From Otis tarda (taxonomy: Eukaryota > Chordata > Aves > Otidiformes > Otididae): a DNA stretch of 64,000 nt. A model generated the notes under the pieces. That model ran no database searches. It was given only the letters and a program-made list of their open reading frames with translations, and was not told where the DNA came from. Shown one piece after another: positions 1 through 10,856 of this stretch. The position numbers and the translations under genes are program-made. The stretch covers positions 744,001 to 808,000 of the forward strand of contig JAPMTP010000044.1 of assembly GCA_026413225.1 (NCBI GenBank), given 5' to 3'. Positions within the stretch are counted from its first letter, which is position 1; each line of letters starts with the position of its first letter.

Positions 1-204
1 AGGAGATAATCACTTCTTCTGCCTGTGGTGCTCTTCATGCAACTGCCGACCACGTTTTCTCCTGGGTCATGTTTTGCCTCATGAAACTGAAGGACCACCA
101 CAGCCTTTTCCCACAGAGCTGTTGCCCAGCCACACAGCTCCTGGCCTCTGTCACTGCAGCCTGTAATTCCCCTGCTCAGTCCTTGGGTCTTTTTAGAAGA
201 TGGA

Positions 205-2060
205 CGCAAGATTTGCTTGTTGCTTTCTCCACTCATTATGACCTCACAAAATGTCTCGGAACAGCCTTGCTATGACATCATCCTGGTCTCTCAGCACCCT
301 AAGATCCATCCCATCTGGTGCAATGGACTCTTAAGGACTGACCTTACCTAAGTAACCTCTGATGTCATCTACATCCACTGCTGCATTTCACATAGGCTCT
401 GCCTTTTAAGCACATGGAATTAAGGGATATTGCTGGAGAAGACAAAGGCCAAGAGTACCTCAAACCTATCTATTCCTCCTCTTACTAAACCCAGCAGTGG
501 CCACACATCCTCTTCATTTCTTCTTTAACTTTTCCTCAAGTAGGAACAGCTGATTGTTGTGCTCCTGAACTCCCTTGCAAGTGTCAACTCTGGAGCTTTC
601 CTAAAACCAACCCTATTTCTGAATTCCTTCTTTGTTTCAAGTCTCTGCATCCATCTCCTGTATGCTTCCTTTTTGCCATGGAGCTGTCCCAGGAATTTCC
701 TGCTTCCTCAAGCTTCTCTCCTGAATCTCTCTTCTTCTTTTCCTGACTCTTGGTACAGACGGTCTTGGACTTGAAAAGCGCTGTCTTTGAAGACCAGCTC
801 TACTGAGCTCTGCTGCCCTTCTGTGCTGCTCACATGGGCTCCCCCACTACAAATCACAAGACTAGGCCAAAGCCTCCTCCTCTGAGGTTGGGCATCTGCA
901 CTTTTCTATTTTTCTTCCTCATTCTCCTTGGCAGGTGAGACCCTGTTCTCTAATGATCATGAAAACTAAGGCTGACTCTGGCCTTCACATCCCTCACCAG
1001 ATCTTCCCTCTTTGTGCCTAACAGATGCAAATGAGTTTCACCATTCTTGGCCCATCTGACACCCGATCTACAGATACCTGTTTCCCAAAATGTCCCAAGA
1101 CCCTCCAGCAACCTCCACAATATTTTGCATGCTGTTTTGCTCCCCTTCCAGGTACTCCCATGGTCTTTGGTTGTGAAATTCTCCATGAGGACTTGAATGG
1201 GTTCCTTGTCTCCCACAGCAGTGTGCTCCTCAGCCTGAGGACATTGGTGCACGTTTGGCCTGGAGGTAAAGCCCATCCCAGCAAAGAAAGAGAGGATTTC
1301 GAAAGCAGTTTTGGGTGAGGACATCCTGTGATACAGGAACATCATGAAACCTGTTGGATTAATCCCTGATGGTATCATCAATGGGAAGGTTAAAGGATGG
1401 GGACGAGAAGAACCAGGAGGGTTTGAGAGTGACGGAACACTTGCAGAGACCTCCGTGGGAGATGTTTTGTGTTCATGTGCTGTCATACGTCTGCTGGATG
1501 GAGAAGGGACAGACCTTGTGTCTCTGCAGCGGTGGGATTCAGTCACTGGCCAAAGGCACTGAATTGGTCTGAGATGCCCTGGCTGGTGCCCGTCACACCG
1601 CTGCTCTGAATGGGGCTGGGGTTCCTGCACAGGGCCGCTGCTGTCTGTGCCAGCTGCATGCAGCTGTGCTGCAGAGCCCTGGCGTCTCGCGTAGCACTAC
1701 AAGCCCACGCTTGGCCATCAAACCCAATTCAACTGCCCTGATTTAGGTCACGCAGAGGAGGGACGTATGTGGGACAAGTGCCATTCTACCCAAAGGACAG
1801 GTGGAAAATCCAGCTGCTGGTGAAGAGAAAGGGAAACTGAGCTCTCCCTGTGCTACTCCACGTGCTCAGCTGAACACCTCTGCCCTCTGCCCTGAACAGA
1901 ATGAGTAGGGAAAGGTTCGCTTGTCCTGCATGTGGGCTTCTGCTGTCCTTTCACCTGCTCAAAGGGATTCCCCACCAGCCTCCAAGAGAACCCTTCAGGT
2001 ACTGGCCTGTCTCTCAGCACTGCCTCATGACAGCTTGCAGTGAGGTCCATGTATCTTCGT
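205..2060 (-). repeat. Permuted inverted copy of the 1.85 kb monomer
   Basis: Read on the minus strand, 2060 down to ~860 matches 40740-41940 of the right-hand array, and ~860 down to 205 matches 40090-40720. This is one full monomer, circularly permuted, as expected if it was cut out of a tandem arrangement. It lacks the ERV and second CR1 insertions of the 5.18 kb units, so it keeps the pre-insertion structure. A 226-codon minus-strand open frame (950-1630) runs through it. Its end contains a decayed CR1 endonuclease motif (the region just before the SDH-type signature), so the frame is probably LINE-derived and not a host gene. Similarity ends near 205, and the first 200 bases hold nothing I recognise. 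Confidence 0.8.
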
Positions 2061-2229
2061 CCACCTCCATCACCTCAGATATCACCAGGTGTTTGTGTCT
2101 GAACAGCTCTCTCCTGACCTCCATCTCCATTAATTACCATGGGAGCTGAAACAACGAACTGAGGCAAGAGCAATCCTACCTGGTGTGGGTTTGTGGCAGC
2201 CATGGGAGGGAACTGGGTCCTATTTTATC

Positions 2230-2570
2230 CTGAGGACTAAAAGCCCAGAATGGATGCCTTGAGTTGCTCAACTGAATCCCTCCCCTCAGAAGGGGTAAAG
2301 GAGATTCCTGCCTGCCACAGTCCGGGTGTCCTGCCTAAAACTGAGGTGTGAAATGTTGACTCTTGAACCTAGATCTGAGTATGGTAAGAGAAAGTTCACT
2401 GCTGCAGAAATGTGTCTCCCCAGCTGAGGCAGGGACCATCAGTGATGGCTTCAGGCTGTTCAGACGTCTACTCTACTACTTTGATACGCCATGTAACAGC
2501 TGGAGAAGTCATGAGGTACAGTATTACACGGTAGTCAACATCAAGCAGTTCAAATTATTGGCTATTTTCA
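2230..2570 (-). repeat. Diverged inverted copy of the sequence at ~26900-27130
   Basis: Stretches such as 2405-2460 and 2280-2340 are recognisable, in reverse complement, at 26925-26990 and 27055-27105. Shared blocks include an ACCATCA-TGATGGCTTCAGGCTG-type segment and a GGAGAT-CTCCTTTA-CC segment. This looks like a low-copy duplicated flank and no protein is evident. 2150-2230 holds nothing I recognise. Confidence 0.5.
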
Positions 2571-2574
2571 CCTA

Positions 2575-2944
2575 AAATTAGATCTCCTTGAGGTACACAT
2601 CCGACTTCCCCATCCTCCCGCATCACCCACCAAGTACACCCAGGTCCTTGAGTGAAAGCAATGCCATGGGCGGGTTTGCCTTTGCCCAAAGCAGGGAATA
2701 ACCCAGACTGTCTTCCCCAGCATATGCCTTACATGCACCACTTTTATCCCCTTCCACAGTACGTAGAAGTTTGGATTGGGCAGGGCCAGCTCGACTGGTG
2801 GATCCTTGGGTACTGCCTAAGCAGGTGGCTTTTGCTAAATGTGTATCCCAGTGTTGGCAGGTCCCACCACCCATTGCTCTCAGTGGAGTTTTCAGCAGCC
2901 CCTTGTACCTTTCAGTTTTTCCGGAGGCCGGTGCGTGATGGCTG
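2575..2944 (-). pseudogene. pol: ERVL-like pol fragment (integrase C-terminal part)
   Basis: This minus-strand fragment is collinear with the end of the intact provirus pol at ~33480-33850. It covers the integrase segment holding the third catalytic acidic residue (seen here as SGKTE) and runs to the pol C-terminus. Nucleotide similarity to the intact copy is high by eye, for example over 2580-2660. It is truncated at both ends, has frameshifts and lacks LTRs. It is a dead remnant of a related class III element. Confidence 0.75.
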
Positions 2945-3250
2945 GATGGCTTCCGCAAGCTGGTTCCAAAGCAGCAGAACTTCTCCATCCTGGACTATGC
3001 CCAGACCTTTTTTCTCCACACCCCCCTGGCCACCACGCCTGCCGCTGCCAGGCTCTCTCCCGCGGTGTCAAGGATGTACGCCAGCCCCTCACCGCTGCTT
3101 TCCCCCATCCCACCGTCACGCCGGGTGACCGTTCCCTCCTACCCACAGGTGGCAGCTGACCCCCGTGGGGAGCCCACCCACGTCTGCACACTGATGCGGC
3201 AGAAGTGTGACACCATGGAGGTGTATGATGGCCCCATGCATGGTGTGTGG
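2945..3250 (+). other. Unidentified open frame, possible host exon(s)
   Basis: From the edge of the ERV fragment a plus-strand frame stays open for ~100 codons. It begins LDGFRKLVPKQQNFSILDYA and continues into a segment containing VCTLMRQKCDTMEVYDG. A pyrimidine-rich stretch ending CCCACAG lies at ~3140-3150, and a GTGTGTGG donor-like sequence follows at ~3241. The composition looks protein-coding, but I do not recognise the gene. A loose resemblance to the region before the MyTH4 domain of unconventional myosins is only a guess. 3250-3530 holds pyrimidine-rich intron-like sequence. Confidence 0.25.
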
Positions 3251-3534
3251 GCCAGGTCTCCATCTTTGTTCCTAGCGTCACTTGGGAATGTCTGCTGTCC
3301 CCACCACTCTCCCCACAGTTGTCCTGTCCTCACTGGGGCTCGGTCCCCATTCCTGCCCCTCCTTGTCCCCATCTCTGTCTCTGGTGTCCTCGGTGTTATT
3401 TTCATTTCTTTACAGCTAAAGCACCACACGGGCAGGAGACGTGCCCCCAGGAGCTGGCGCATCGCCCTTCCAGTTCACGTACACAAGGGACAGAGAGAGA
3501 GATTATGCAGAGAGATAGGTAAACAATTATTTAA

Positions 3535-4378
3535 TCAAGATGAGTGTTGATCATGCCCTTGATAATCGCCTGCCGTTGCCTGGATCTTTCTCCCACCTGC
3601 CAGCCAAAGGCATCCAGGGGTGCATTTTTCTGCTGCAGCCTCTCTGCCTCCTTGCCACACATCTGGTGAGCGTCCCTTCTTCAGGAGGCAGACCTCTTCG
3701 GGTCTTCTAGAAGACGCTGCAGGGGGGCGTTCTGCTCTGAGAGCCGGCCGCAGCTGTGGGCAGCTGGCCCTGGAACCGCTGCAGGATGTGTGTGGTGAAG
3801 AGTCTCCTCTCCAGCTGCAGCTGGTTCTGCAGGTAGCGGATGCAGGTGGGCTGGTAGCCATCCTCCTCCCAGGTGCTGAGGACGTCCTGGAGCTTGCTTC
3901 GGGCCTCCCTGCTGCTCCCGCTGGGCCTCGCCATCTCCTTGGCCAGCTGCCGTTGCAGGTCTTGCGTCTGTTGAAGGGCGGCGGCACGCTGCCCCCGCAG
4001 CAGCTCCTCTTCCTGGCGGAGCTCAGCCTCCTTCCAGCACAGGAGCTGGCGGGTCTCTGCCGCCCGCTGCCACTGGTCCAGCTCCCGCAGCCGCTGCACC
4101 TCCTGGGCCTGTCGCTGCTCCCACTCGGATTGGAGCCGCTCTGCCAGGAGGTGCTGCTCTCGCTCCAAAGCCGCCTTCAGCTCCCGGGTTTTGGCAGCCA
4201 AGCGGCGGCACAGCTCTCGGGTGCGGAGCCGCTCTTCCTCCAGCTCGGCCCGTAGCGCTTCCAGCTCCCGCCTCTGCTCCTCCGTCTGAGCAAGGCTGCT
4301 GGGGGCTTGCGCTGGGCCCCGGCGGGGTGAGGGGCCGGCATGTGCCACGGGCCGCCGGCCTGCAACACCCCGTGTCAT
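3535..4378 (-). pseudogene. RIMBP3-like: RIMS-binding protein 3-like, N-terminal coiled-coil region, broken
   Basis: The most likely start is the ATG at 4378-4376, giving an open frame to a stop at 3707 (about 223 codons). The product is rich in Arg/Glu/Leu/Gln with heptad-like spacing, including a RRELEALRAELEEERLR run, EWEQRQAQEVQRLRELD and a LLCWKEAELRQ-type block. This order of blocks is that of the N-terminal coiled coil of RIMS-binding protein 3. Known family members continue to SH3 and fibronectin III domains, none of which are seen here. Beyond 3707 a second frame (3720-3535) still encodes a piece matching the paralogue at ~13580 (EEVCLLKKG against EEICLLRKA), so a frameshift or lost splice lies near 3710. 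The gene is preceded on its own strand by the triple promoter-like repeat at 4575-4730. It is probably a decayed duplicate, but a short spliced product cannot be excluded. Confidence 0.6.
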
Positions 4379-4574
4379 GGTGTCGGCTGGCAAACGCTGC
4401 CGGCCAAGGTCACCTAGAGCTGCGTTCCCCAGCTCCGCCAGCAGCTGTGGCCGCCTGAACCCGGTGCTGCCGCTGCTTCCGGTCAGCAAGCTGAAGCAAA
4501 CGCAGCGTCTGCCCCAGGGCCAGGGTGGGCGAGCGCGGCCTTCCACCCGTGTCCTGCCGCGAGCTCACAGTGGA

Positions 4575-4730
4575 GAGGCGGGGCCGCATGCCCTTATATG
4601 GTATGTCCTAGTCCCACCATGAACAATGGAGGGGTGGGGCCGCATGCCCTTATATGGTATGTCCTAGTCCCACCATGAACAATGGAGGGGTGGGGCCGCA
4701 TGCCCTTATATGGTGTGTTCTGCTCCCTGC
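4575..4730 (-). promoter_or_regulatory. Three 56-bp tandem repeats with CArG/TATA-like and GC-box-like motifs
   Basis: A 56-bp unit is repeated three times immediately upstream of the RIMBP3-like start. Each unit carries CCATATAAGG on the gene strand (plus-strand positions 4592-4601, 4648-4657, 4704-4713), which fits the SRF CArG consensus CC(A/T)6GG and also contains a TATA-like core. Each is followed by a GC-rich GGCCCC-CCC block. The paralogous locus has a homologous triple repeat at 12265-12440. The promoter role is inferred from position and motif content. Confidence 0.55.
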
Positions 4731-4770
4731 ACCTTGCACACACAGTAGGCCAACGTTTTGTTTGCACAAA

Positions 4771-4893
4771 ATGCTAAAAATTCAGCACATAAATGTGCCT
4801 GAAGCGCACTGGCACGGGAAGGGCCGCGTGTACGAGTACTCCAAAGCCAACGGCAACGGGCGATGCCGTGGCCGCAGCCAGCAGGTTACGTAA
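4771..4893 (+). other. Small unexplained open frame (40 aa)
   Basis: An ATG at 4771 opens a 40-residue frame containing HWHGKGRVYEYSKANG and ending TAA at 4891-4893. The residue composition is more protein-like than the surroundings. I do not recognise it and see no splice sites that settle it. It may be a fossil exon or chance. 4893-5400 has no other recognisable content. Confidence 0.15.
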
Positions 4894-5259
4894 ATTGTAA
4901 ATACGAGTATGTGAGTGGGCTGAAGGTTGCCTCTAAGGCCTCGAGCGGTAACACAGGGTCCTGCTCCCGGCCACGAGGCACTGCTGCTGCCGGCAACAGA
5001 ACGGGGTGCATGCTTCTGCTGCCTTCCTTCCAGTACCCCAGGCACCCTGGCCCATTTTCAGCTGCACCTTCCGGTCTCTCTTTTATCCTGACACTCTATT
5101 TTCTGATCTTTTGTCTGGTAGGTCTTCCCTTTATGGTCTCACCAGTTTCACACTAGGCCAACTAGTTTTCTTCTTTCATGGTCTGCCAGCTTTAACAGTT
5201 TCTCACTTTCTACAGCGGCAAGTTGCACCTCGAGCCAGGGTTGATGAAGACAAAAGTGA

Positions 5260-5475
5260 ATGAGAGCTCCTCTAAGCATCGAGACAGCAGATACTGTCAC
5301 AAAGAGTCTATCTGCTCTGCTGCCCACCTCAGAAATCTTGAGATTTTGCTCCATAACCTTCCAATCAGTCAGGCTTGGTTTGGATGCCAGTGAGATCCAT
5401 GTGTTCTGAGAGGACGTTTTGGATGACTCCTCAAGTTCTCTGTCTCTTAGGCTGTAGGTGAGGGCATTGATTTAA
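5260..5475 (-). pseudogene. Possible olfactory receptor C-terminal fragment
   Basis: On the minus strand, 5475-5410 reads INALTYSLRDRELEE. This resembles the end of TM7 and the start of the tail of olfactory receptors (NPLIYSLRN-type motif). The conserved NP is degraded and no upstream receptor sequence is present. It is short, so it could be coincidental. Confidence 0.3.
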
Positions 5476-5499
5476 AGATGTTGAGCCCTTTGTGACGCC

Positions 5500-6050
5500 C
5501 CCCTGTGACACCTCACGGGGCCATATAGAGCCAGCGTGGCCCTGCAGTTTCTGACGAGACAGCACAGGGGAGGAGCGTGGAGCTGGTGAGGTGTGGCACA
5601 TGGAGACAAAGTGACGATCGAGACAGCAAGCGAGTCAAAGTGCGGCACTGAGGGTGCGATTATTTTTACAAGCAGTGTTTTATACTTTTCACCCGGATGC
5701 TCTGTCTACCATCTCTATTCCTATAGGGTAACTATTTGCATGAGCTCTACCACCCCACTATTTGTCCAATCAGCTTCACGCTCCTGATTGACGTTCTAGC
5801 ATTGTTCTTCATCACGTACTTCTTACTTTGTCCATCATACCGTTGCTTCTCAGCACGTACTCTCGCTTTGTCCATTGTCCTCAGGTCCTGTTCGCTTCGA
5901 TACATTCGCCCATATTCCCATCCGCATTATTCACTTTGCTCCATTCGCTTACGTCGATACTCTTGCTCATATTTCCATGCACTACAATCATCCATCATTT
6001 TCCATTTTTATTTGAATTAAGTGATTTAGCTAATTCCAAAGCAACCTTAC
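5500..6050 (-). mobile_element. Candidate LTR/promoter region of the class I ERV remnant
   Basis: Downstream (minus strand) of the RNase H fragment lies AT-rich sequence. It contains an octamer ATGCAAAT (plus positions 5734-5741) and, about 50 bases further on, a TATAAAA (plus 5678-5684). This arrangement is typical of a retroviral U3. Integrase and env would have been lost between RNase H and this region. LTR termini could not be defined. Confidence 0.35.
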
Positions 6051-6079
6051 TGTAATTTGGGGTTTGTTGTTCAAATTTC

Positions 6080-7408
6080 ACTTTTTTTTTTAACTGGTAT
6101 TATTGCCTTTTTCTGCCACCTCCTCTGCCGTTTGATGGGCTAATCCATTTCCAATATTCTCTGGGGAATTCCCAAATTGGTGGGCTTTGCAGTGCATAAG
6201 CGCAACTTCTTTGGGTTTCTGCACCACTTGGAGCACAGGCAGAATTTTTTTTTCTCTCGGTGTTTGATGGATGTTCCTTGTGCTGTCAGCATTCCTCTCT
6301 CTTTCCATATGGCTCCATGGGCATGCACTACTCCAAAAGCATACCTTGAATCAGTCCAGACAGTCACTCTTTTCTCTTCTGCCCACTTTAGGGCTTCTGC
6401 GAGGGCTATCAGTTAAGCCTTTTGCACCCGACGTATTCACTGGGAGCGGCTTTGCATCAATAACAGTTTGTTGTTGTTGTTACTGCATAGCCAGCCAACT
6501 TTCTTCCATTACTCACAAAGCTGCTTTTGTCAGTAAATATCTCAAGTTCTGGGTCAGGTATAGGTTCACTCTTCTGTTACTGAATTTAACAAAAGCGGCA
6601 AGATTTATTGGTTTTAATTCAGTATCTTGTTCCAACAGATGATTGGAACATCAATCCAAATTGATGTTTGAGCATCCTGCTTGGGGATAACCAGTGTCCT
6701 CCTTTCTGTTCAGAACAGAAAGTACCATATGCGGTACATAAGCTGTTCTTGGCTGTCCCGTTGTCAGCTTACGAGCTTCTTGAATCAGGCGGACAGTTGC
6801 TGCTACAGCTCATAAACAGCCTGGCCATCCCTGGCTAACATTGTCCAAATGTTTGGAGAAATAACCAACCGGTCGTCCTCATTCTCCAGTCCTCTGAGAA
6901 AGGACTCCGAGAGCCAAGGGTTGTCTGTCATGCACAAACAGTTCAAAGGGTTTGGTCAAATCAGGCAACTCCACAGCAGGAGCAGACATCGAGCTACGTT
7001 TACCTTCTGTCATCACTTTGGCCCAAGAAATTGAACGGGTTAATAGTCAAGTTGGAACATTCTTCTCTGGTTTCTGTGGCTATTAACATGTTATCTACAT
7101 ATTGCAACACCAGTCCTTCAGGATAAATTCTTTTCCATGTTTCTGATTCCTTAGCCCACTGATTTCCAGAGACTGTTGGGCCCCTTTTAAATCCTGGAGG
7201 TAACACTGCCCAGGTGAGCTGAGTCTTCCACCCAGTTCTGGGATCTTCCCACTCAAAGGCAAAATACGCCTGACTATTTCTGTCAAGGGGAATGCAGAAA
7301 AAGGCATCCTTCAAGTCCAATACAGCGAGCCACTTGTGGTTTTATTTAAAGCAGTCAGCAAGGGATACGGGTTTGCCACTGCAGGGTGAATATCCTGAAT
7401 TGTTCAAT
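6080..7408 (-). pseudogene. pol: Gammaretrovirus-like pol remnant: RT core, connection, RNase H
   Basis: The minus-strand sequence runs in order through the RT fingers/palm (7325-7030, with LDLKDAFF and a QLTW-LPPGFK block), a decayed connection region (~7000-6560) and an RNase H segment with TDSRYAFG (~6360-6340) and its C-terminal part (to ~6090). The order and motif style are those of class I, gammaretrovirus-related Pol. It is heavily broken, with frameshifts, stops, and the RT active site reading YVDN where the family has YVDD. It continues on the far side of the solo LTR (8541-8880). There is no intact reading frame. Confidence 0.8.
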
Positions 7409-8540
7409 TGTTCTGGTTTTGTTTAGTGGGGGAGGGGGGGTAAGGTGGCAGCTTCTGTAAGAAACTGCTAGAAGTTGCTCCCCTTTGTTCAGCGCACTCA
7501 GACCCGCTGCTGTCCAAGGCCGAGCCAATTGGTAGCAGAATGTTCCATGATAACGCCTCTGCGATAACGTATTTAAGAAGGGGAAAACAGAAAAAGAAAG
7601 AAGAGAAGATGTGAAGCAGCTGAGCAGGGGCAGAGAGGAGCAGGCGCGAGCCTTGTGGGCCTTGCAGGCCTCACCCTCTGGCCTCCCGCTGGGCAGCCGA
7701 CTGGGCCCGACTCGGCCCGGCCTGGCTACAAGAAGTGGAGAGGAGGTGAGATGTGAATGAGATGTAAAAAAGATTCTGAGAGGCGTCTGCCAGCCTGTTG
7801 TGAAGAATTATTCTTGTGAGAGGAACAGCTGCAGACGCCAAGGTCAGTGAAGAAGGAGGGGGAGGAGTAACGCGGCTCCTGGCCAAGATTCCCCTGCAGC
7901 CTGTGGTGAACACCATGGTGGAGCGGGTTGTCCCCCTGCAGCCCATGGAGGTCCACGGAGGGGCAGAGATCCCCCTGGAGCCCATGGAGGACCCCATGCC
8001 GGAGCAGGTGGATGCCTGAAGGAGGCTGTGTCCCATGGAGGGCTCGTTTGGGCAGTTGTTCTGGAGGGACTGCACGCCGTGGAAGAGATGACCCACGCTG
8101 AAGCAGTTTCACGAAGGACTGTGGCCCGTGGGAGGGACCTGCTGGAGGAGGGAGGAATGCGAGGAGTTCTTCCCCTGACAGCAAAGCAGTGGCGTAAAAC
8201 ATCGTGTGATGGACTGACGGTAACCCCCATTCCTTCTTCCCCCCTGTGCCACTCGGGGGGGAAGGTGGTAGAGATAATGTTAAGCTTGGGAAGCGGGAGG
8301 GGTGGAGGGAGGTTATCTCATTCTCTGTCTCATTCTCCTGCTGTTTGTAGTAATAAATGAATAGTTTTCCCCAAGAGGAGTCTGTTTTGCCTGTGACGGT
8401 AATTTTAAAGATTTCTCCCCATCCTTATCTCAAACCTCGAGGCGCTTTTCTTATATCATCTCCCCCTTTTATCTCGGAGGTTGGGGTGGGGTGAGAGAGA
8501 GACTGCGTAGTCTGGTCCCAATTGGGGCTGAACTACAACA
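7409..8540 (+). mobile_element. Solo LTR, 1132 bp, class III-like
   Basis: The element begins TGTTCTGGTTTTG and ends GAACTACAACA (TG...CA). It is flanked by the 5-bp direct repeat TCAAT (7404-7408 and 8541-8545), which marks a target site duplication, so this is a clean solo LTR. A TATTTAAG-like box lies near 7568 and AATAAA is at 8352-8357. The middle (7890-8000) holds repeated CTGCAGCCCATGGAGG-like blocks. The 5-bp duplication fits class III elements. A 1132-bp relative lies at 18891-20022 on the other strand, and truncated relatives sit in every array unit. Confidence 0.9.
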
Positions 8541-8880
8541 TCAATTTATTGCTATTAAATCTTGTACTAACCTATGCTCCTCACCTCCTGGCTTTTTCAC
8601 AGGTAGAATGGGAATATTGAATTCTGATTCACGTTCGCCTGTCTGTTGGTTTGTTAAAAAAATTCAATTATTTTCTCAAGGCTTCTTCTAAGCTTCTACT
8701 TTTAACTGGTACTGTTTTTGTCTTAGCAGTTTGGCAACTTCCTTTAGAAAAATCTCTACCGGTTCTGCTGCTTTTGAATGTCCAGGAACTTCACCAGCCC
8801 ACACCAAAGGAGGTACTGCCTTCCCACTTCTTGAGAGACTTGATGTGCCTCTGGAGTTGTCTGTAACATAAAAATCCTTG
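8541..8880 (-). pseudogene. pol: Gammaretrovirus-like pol remnant: RT N-terminus
   Basis: This minus-strand sequence encodes a decayed RT start, including ILPVKKPGG and VQDL motifs at ~8640-8560. It abuts the solo LTR at exactly the position where the RT core resumes on the other side. Stops and frameshifts are present. It shows that the solo LTR inserted into an already older pol. 8880-9170 is AT-rich with no recognisable content. Confidence 0.7.
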
Positions 8881-9535
8881 CCTCTATGGCTTTTGATTCA
8901 GGAATATTTAACTGAATTTCACAGTGTCAAAAATTAGTTTGTTGGAACCGGTTCGTAGGATGCCTATGCACAAATTTCACCCCATGATTCAATATCATTT
9001 CACAGATGATATTTAAAAGCACAGCAGTATTGATTGCTCTATTATAGCCTTGCATAAGCTATGTGACTACAGTTCTATAGTCAGCAAGAATCACCTCATC
9101 TTGATATTTAATTTTAAAAAATCATATTATTCTAAAATTGTATTGATGAAGCATTTTATGTCATAGGAGAAAGCGCGGAGGTTCTTGCCCTGCAGTGCTC
9201 AGGCACATCAGGAAAACCCACGTGTGACCTTCCAGCTTTTATTGGTGAGGCTGTGCAGGTTGCTGGGACAGGAACCTGATCTGGTGGGAGATGTCCCTGT
9301 TCCTTGCGGGGGGTTCGACTGGGTGACGTTTAGACGTCCGTTCCACCCCTAACTGGTCTGTCATTCTGTGCCTGCAGTGCCGTGTCCCAAAGACACCGGG
9401 CTGGGTAAATACTCTTGCGCACTTGCCCCCATCTCAGTGGTGCATTTCCCAGGGATGCTGGAGGATCAGGACGGTCTTTGATAGCACCAACGTCCCCACA
9501 TCCAGGCATCTCCTTGGCTGCAGCCGCTTCCAGTG

Positions 9536-10060
9536 ATGGAGCTGAGGTCGGGGGACCACAGGAGGCCACAGTCCCCCCCTGCCCAGTGTCCTGCAGGGGT
9601 GCTGGAGCAGGAGGCAGGAGCCTCCTGTGAGCCTCCCCCACAGAAAAGGCAGCGTCAGGACCCCGAGGAGCAAGGTGAGTGCAGAGCATCGCCCCGGGCA
9701 CCTGCCAGAGGGGATTTTGGCCAGTGCCCAGGTGTGCAAGCAGAGGCCCCCATGGAATGGGAGGGTACTCTGGCCTCTCCCCCATTGGCAAATGACAGAG
9801 GAGCAAGATTCTGCCATCCAAACCAAGGTCTTCCAAGCCAGCTGCAGGAGGCAGAGCCCAGAGTGAAAGGCAGAAAGAAATGGGAAATAGACGTCAAGAG
9901 CTGGAGACTGATTCGTGTTGAGGAAGTTCCAGATGATGACAAGTGGCTGATAGCAGGTCCAGATGATGCCTGTCCTCTCTTCTTCTATCTTCTCATTAAA
10001 TCTTTTCTGAACTCTCTCTGTGTGGAATCTCCATCTCTCTCCTGCGTGTGTGCCCACTGA
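9536..10060 (+). pseudogene. Partial gene sharing its 3' end with the 12.6 kb RIMBP3-like locus
   Basis: An ATG at 9536 starts a short proline- and glutamine-rich segment ending in a basic PQKRQRQ stretch, then a good splice donor (CAAG|GTGAGT, GT at 9675-9676). After a possible acceptor at 9797-9798 comes a segment beginning GARFCHPNQ that nearly matches the C-terminal 50 residues of the frame at 13870-14031, including WEIDV-SWRLIR-EEVP. The downstream 3' sequence is duplicated too (9950-10020 against 14035-14110; 10130-10250 against 14130-14250). In this copy the final acidic run is replaced and the frame reads on to a stop at ~10060. I read it as a partial duplicate. The protein family of the shared C-terminus is unknown to me. 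Confidence 0.45.
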
Positions 10061-10639
10061 CAGGACTGTGTGCCAGTGACTGGGGGGCTGGCGTGGGTGG
10101 AGTGGGCGCCAGCTCCTGGAGTCACGCAGGGAGTGGGGGTAGCCCTGGCTTCCCTGGCCTGTGGTGCCAGCTACGGGAGTGGGTCCCAGTGCAGCTCACG
10201 GTGTGAGTGGGGGGTCTGTGCACTGCTCCTGGAATGAGTGGGGGTCTGGACCAGCAGGCCCTGGGGCGAGAAGAGTGTGTGTCCTGAAAAGCACCTGCTG
10301 AGGGGGAGCAGCATGAGTGAGGTGAGCGAGAGGCTCGGTGAGAGCCTGTACCTTCCCCAAACCTGGTGTGCGTGGTGGGGGTGTGTGTGCGTTCACCAGC
10401 AAACTTCCAGCTGGAGCAGCTGGTGAGCAGGAGGACCTTTGGTGCGGGCTGGGCCATCAGCCTGGCAGGTGAGCTCCTGTCTGTGCCAGCCCAAGAGCAA
10501 GACTTGAAGACAGGGAAGAGGGGCCCAGGAATGTTGGTGGCTATTCAAGGAGCACCTCCTCCAAGTTCAGGCGCAATGCAATGGAGAGCAAGTCGGGCAC
10601 AAACGCCAGGAAGCCTGCAAGGATGAAGAAGGAGCTGCT

Positions 10640-10856
10640 GGAGCCAGTGAAAATAAAAAAGGAAGCAAGGACAGGTACCTGGGGAGGATTCCAGAGAGGT
10701 TGTCCAAGTGGCCAGGGATGAGGTGAGGGAGGCTAAAGCCCTGATGGAATGGAATCTGGCCGGGGACGTCAACGGCAACAAGAAAAGCTTCTAGAGATAT
10801 GTTGGGGACAAAAAGAGCTCCAGGAAGAATGCAGGCCCCCTGTGGAAGGAAATGAG
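10640..10856 (+). mobile_element. CR1 LINE fragment (ORF2, endonuclease-RT linker)
   Basis: The plus strand carries a decayed CR1 ORF2 segment ([20 protein letters not shown] then KKSSRKNAGPL). It ends abruptly at an LTR-like boundary. The same CR1-LTR junction recurs inverted at ~17430-17575. 10060-10640 contains the duplicated 3' flank described above and otherwise nothing recognised. Confidence 0.65.

Noticed and set aside
3620-4255. 211-codon plus-strand leucine-rich frame
   Set aside because: Antisense shadow of the RIMBP3-like coiled coil (Leu from CAG/CTG codons read backwards).
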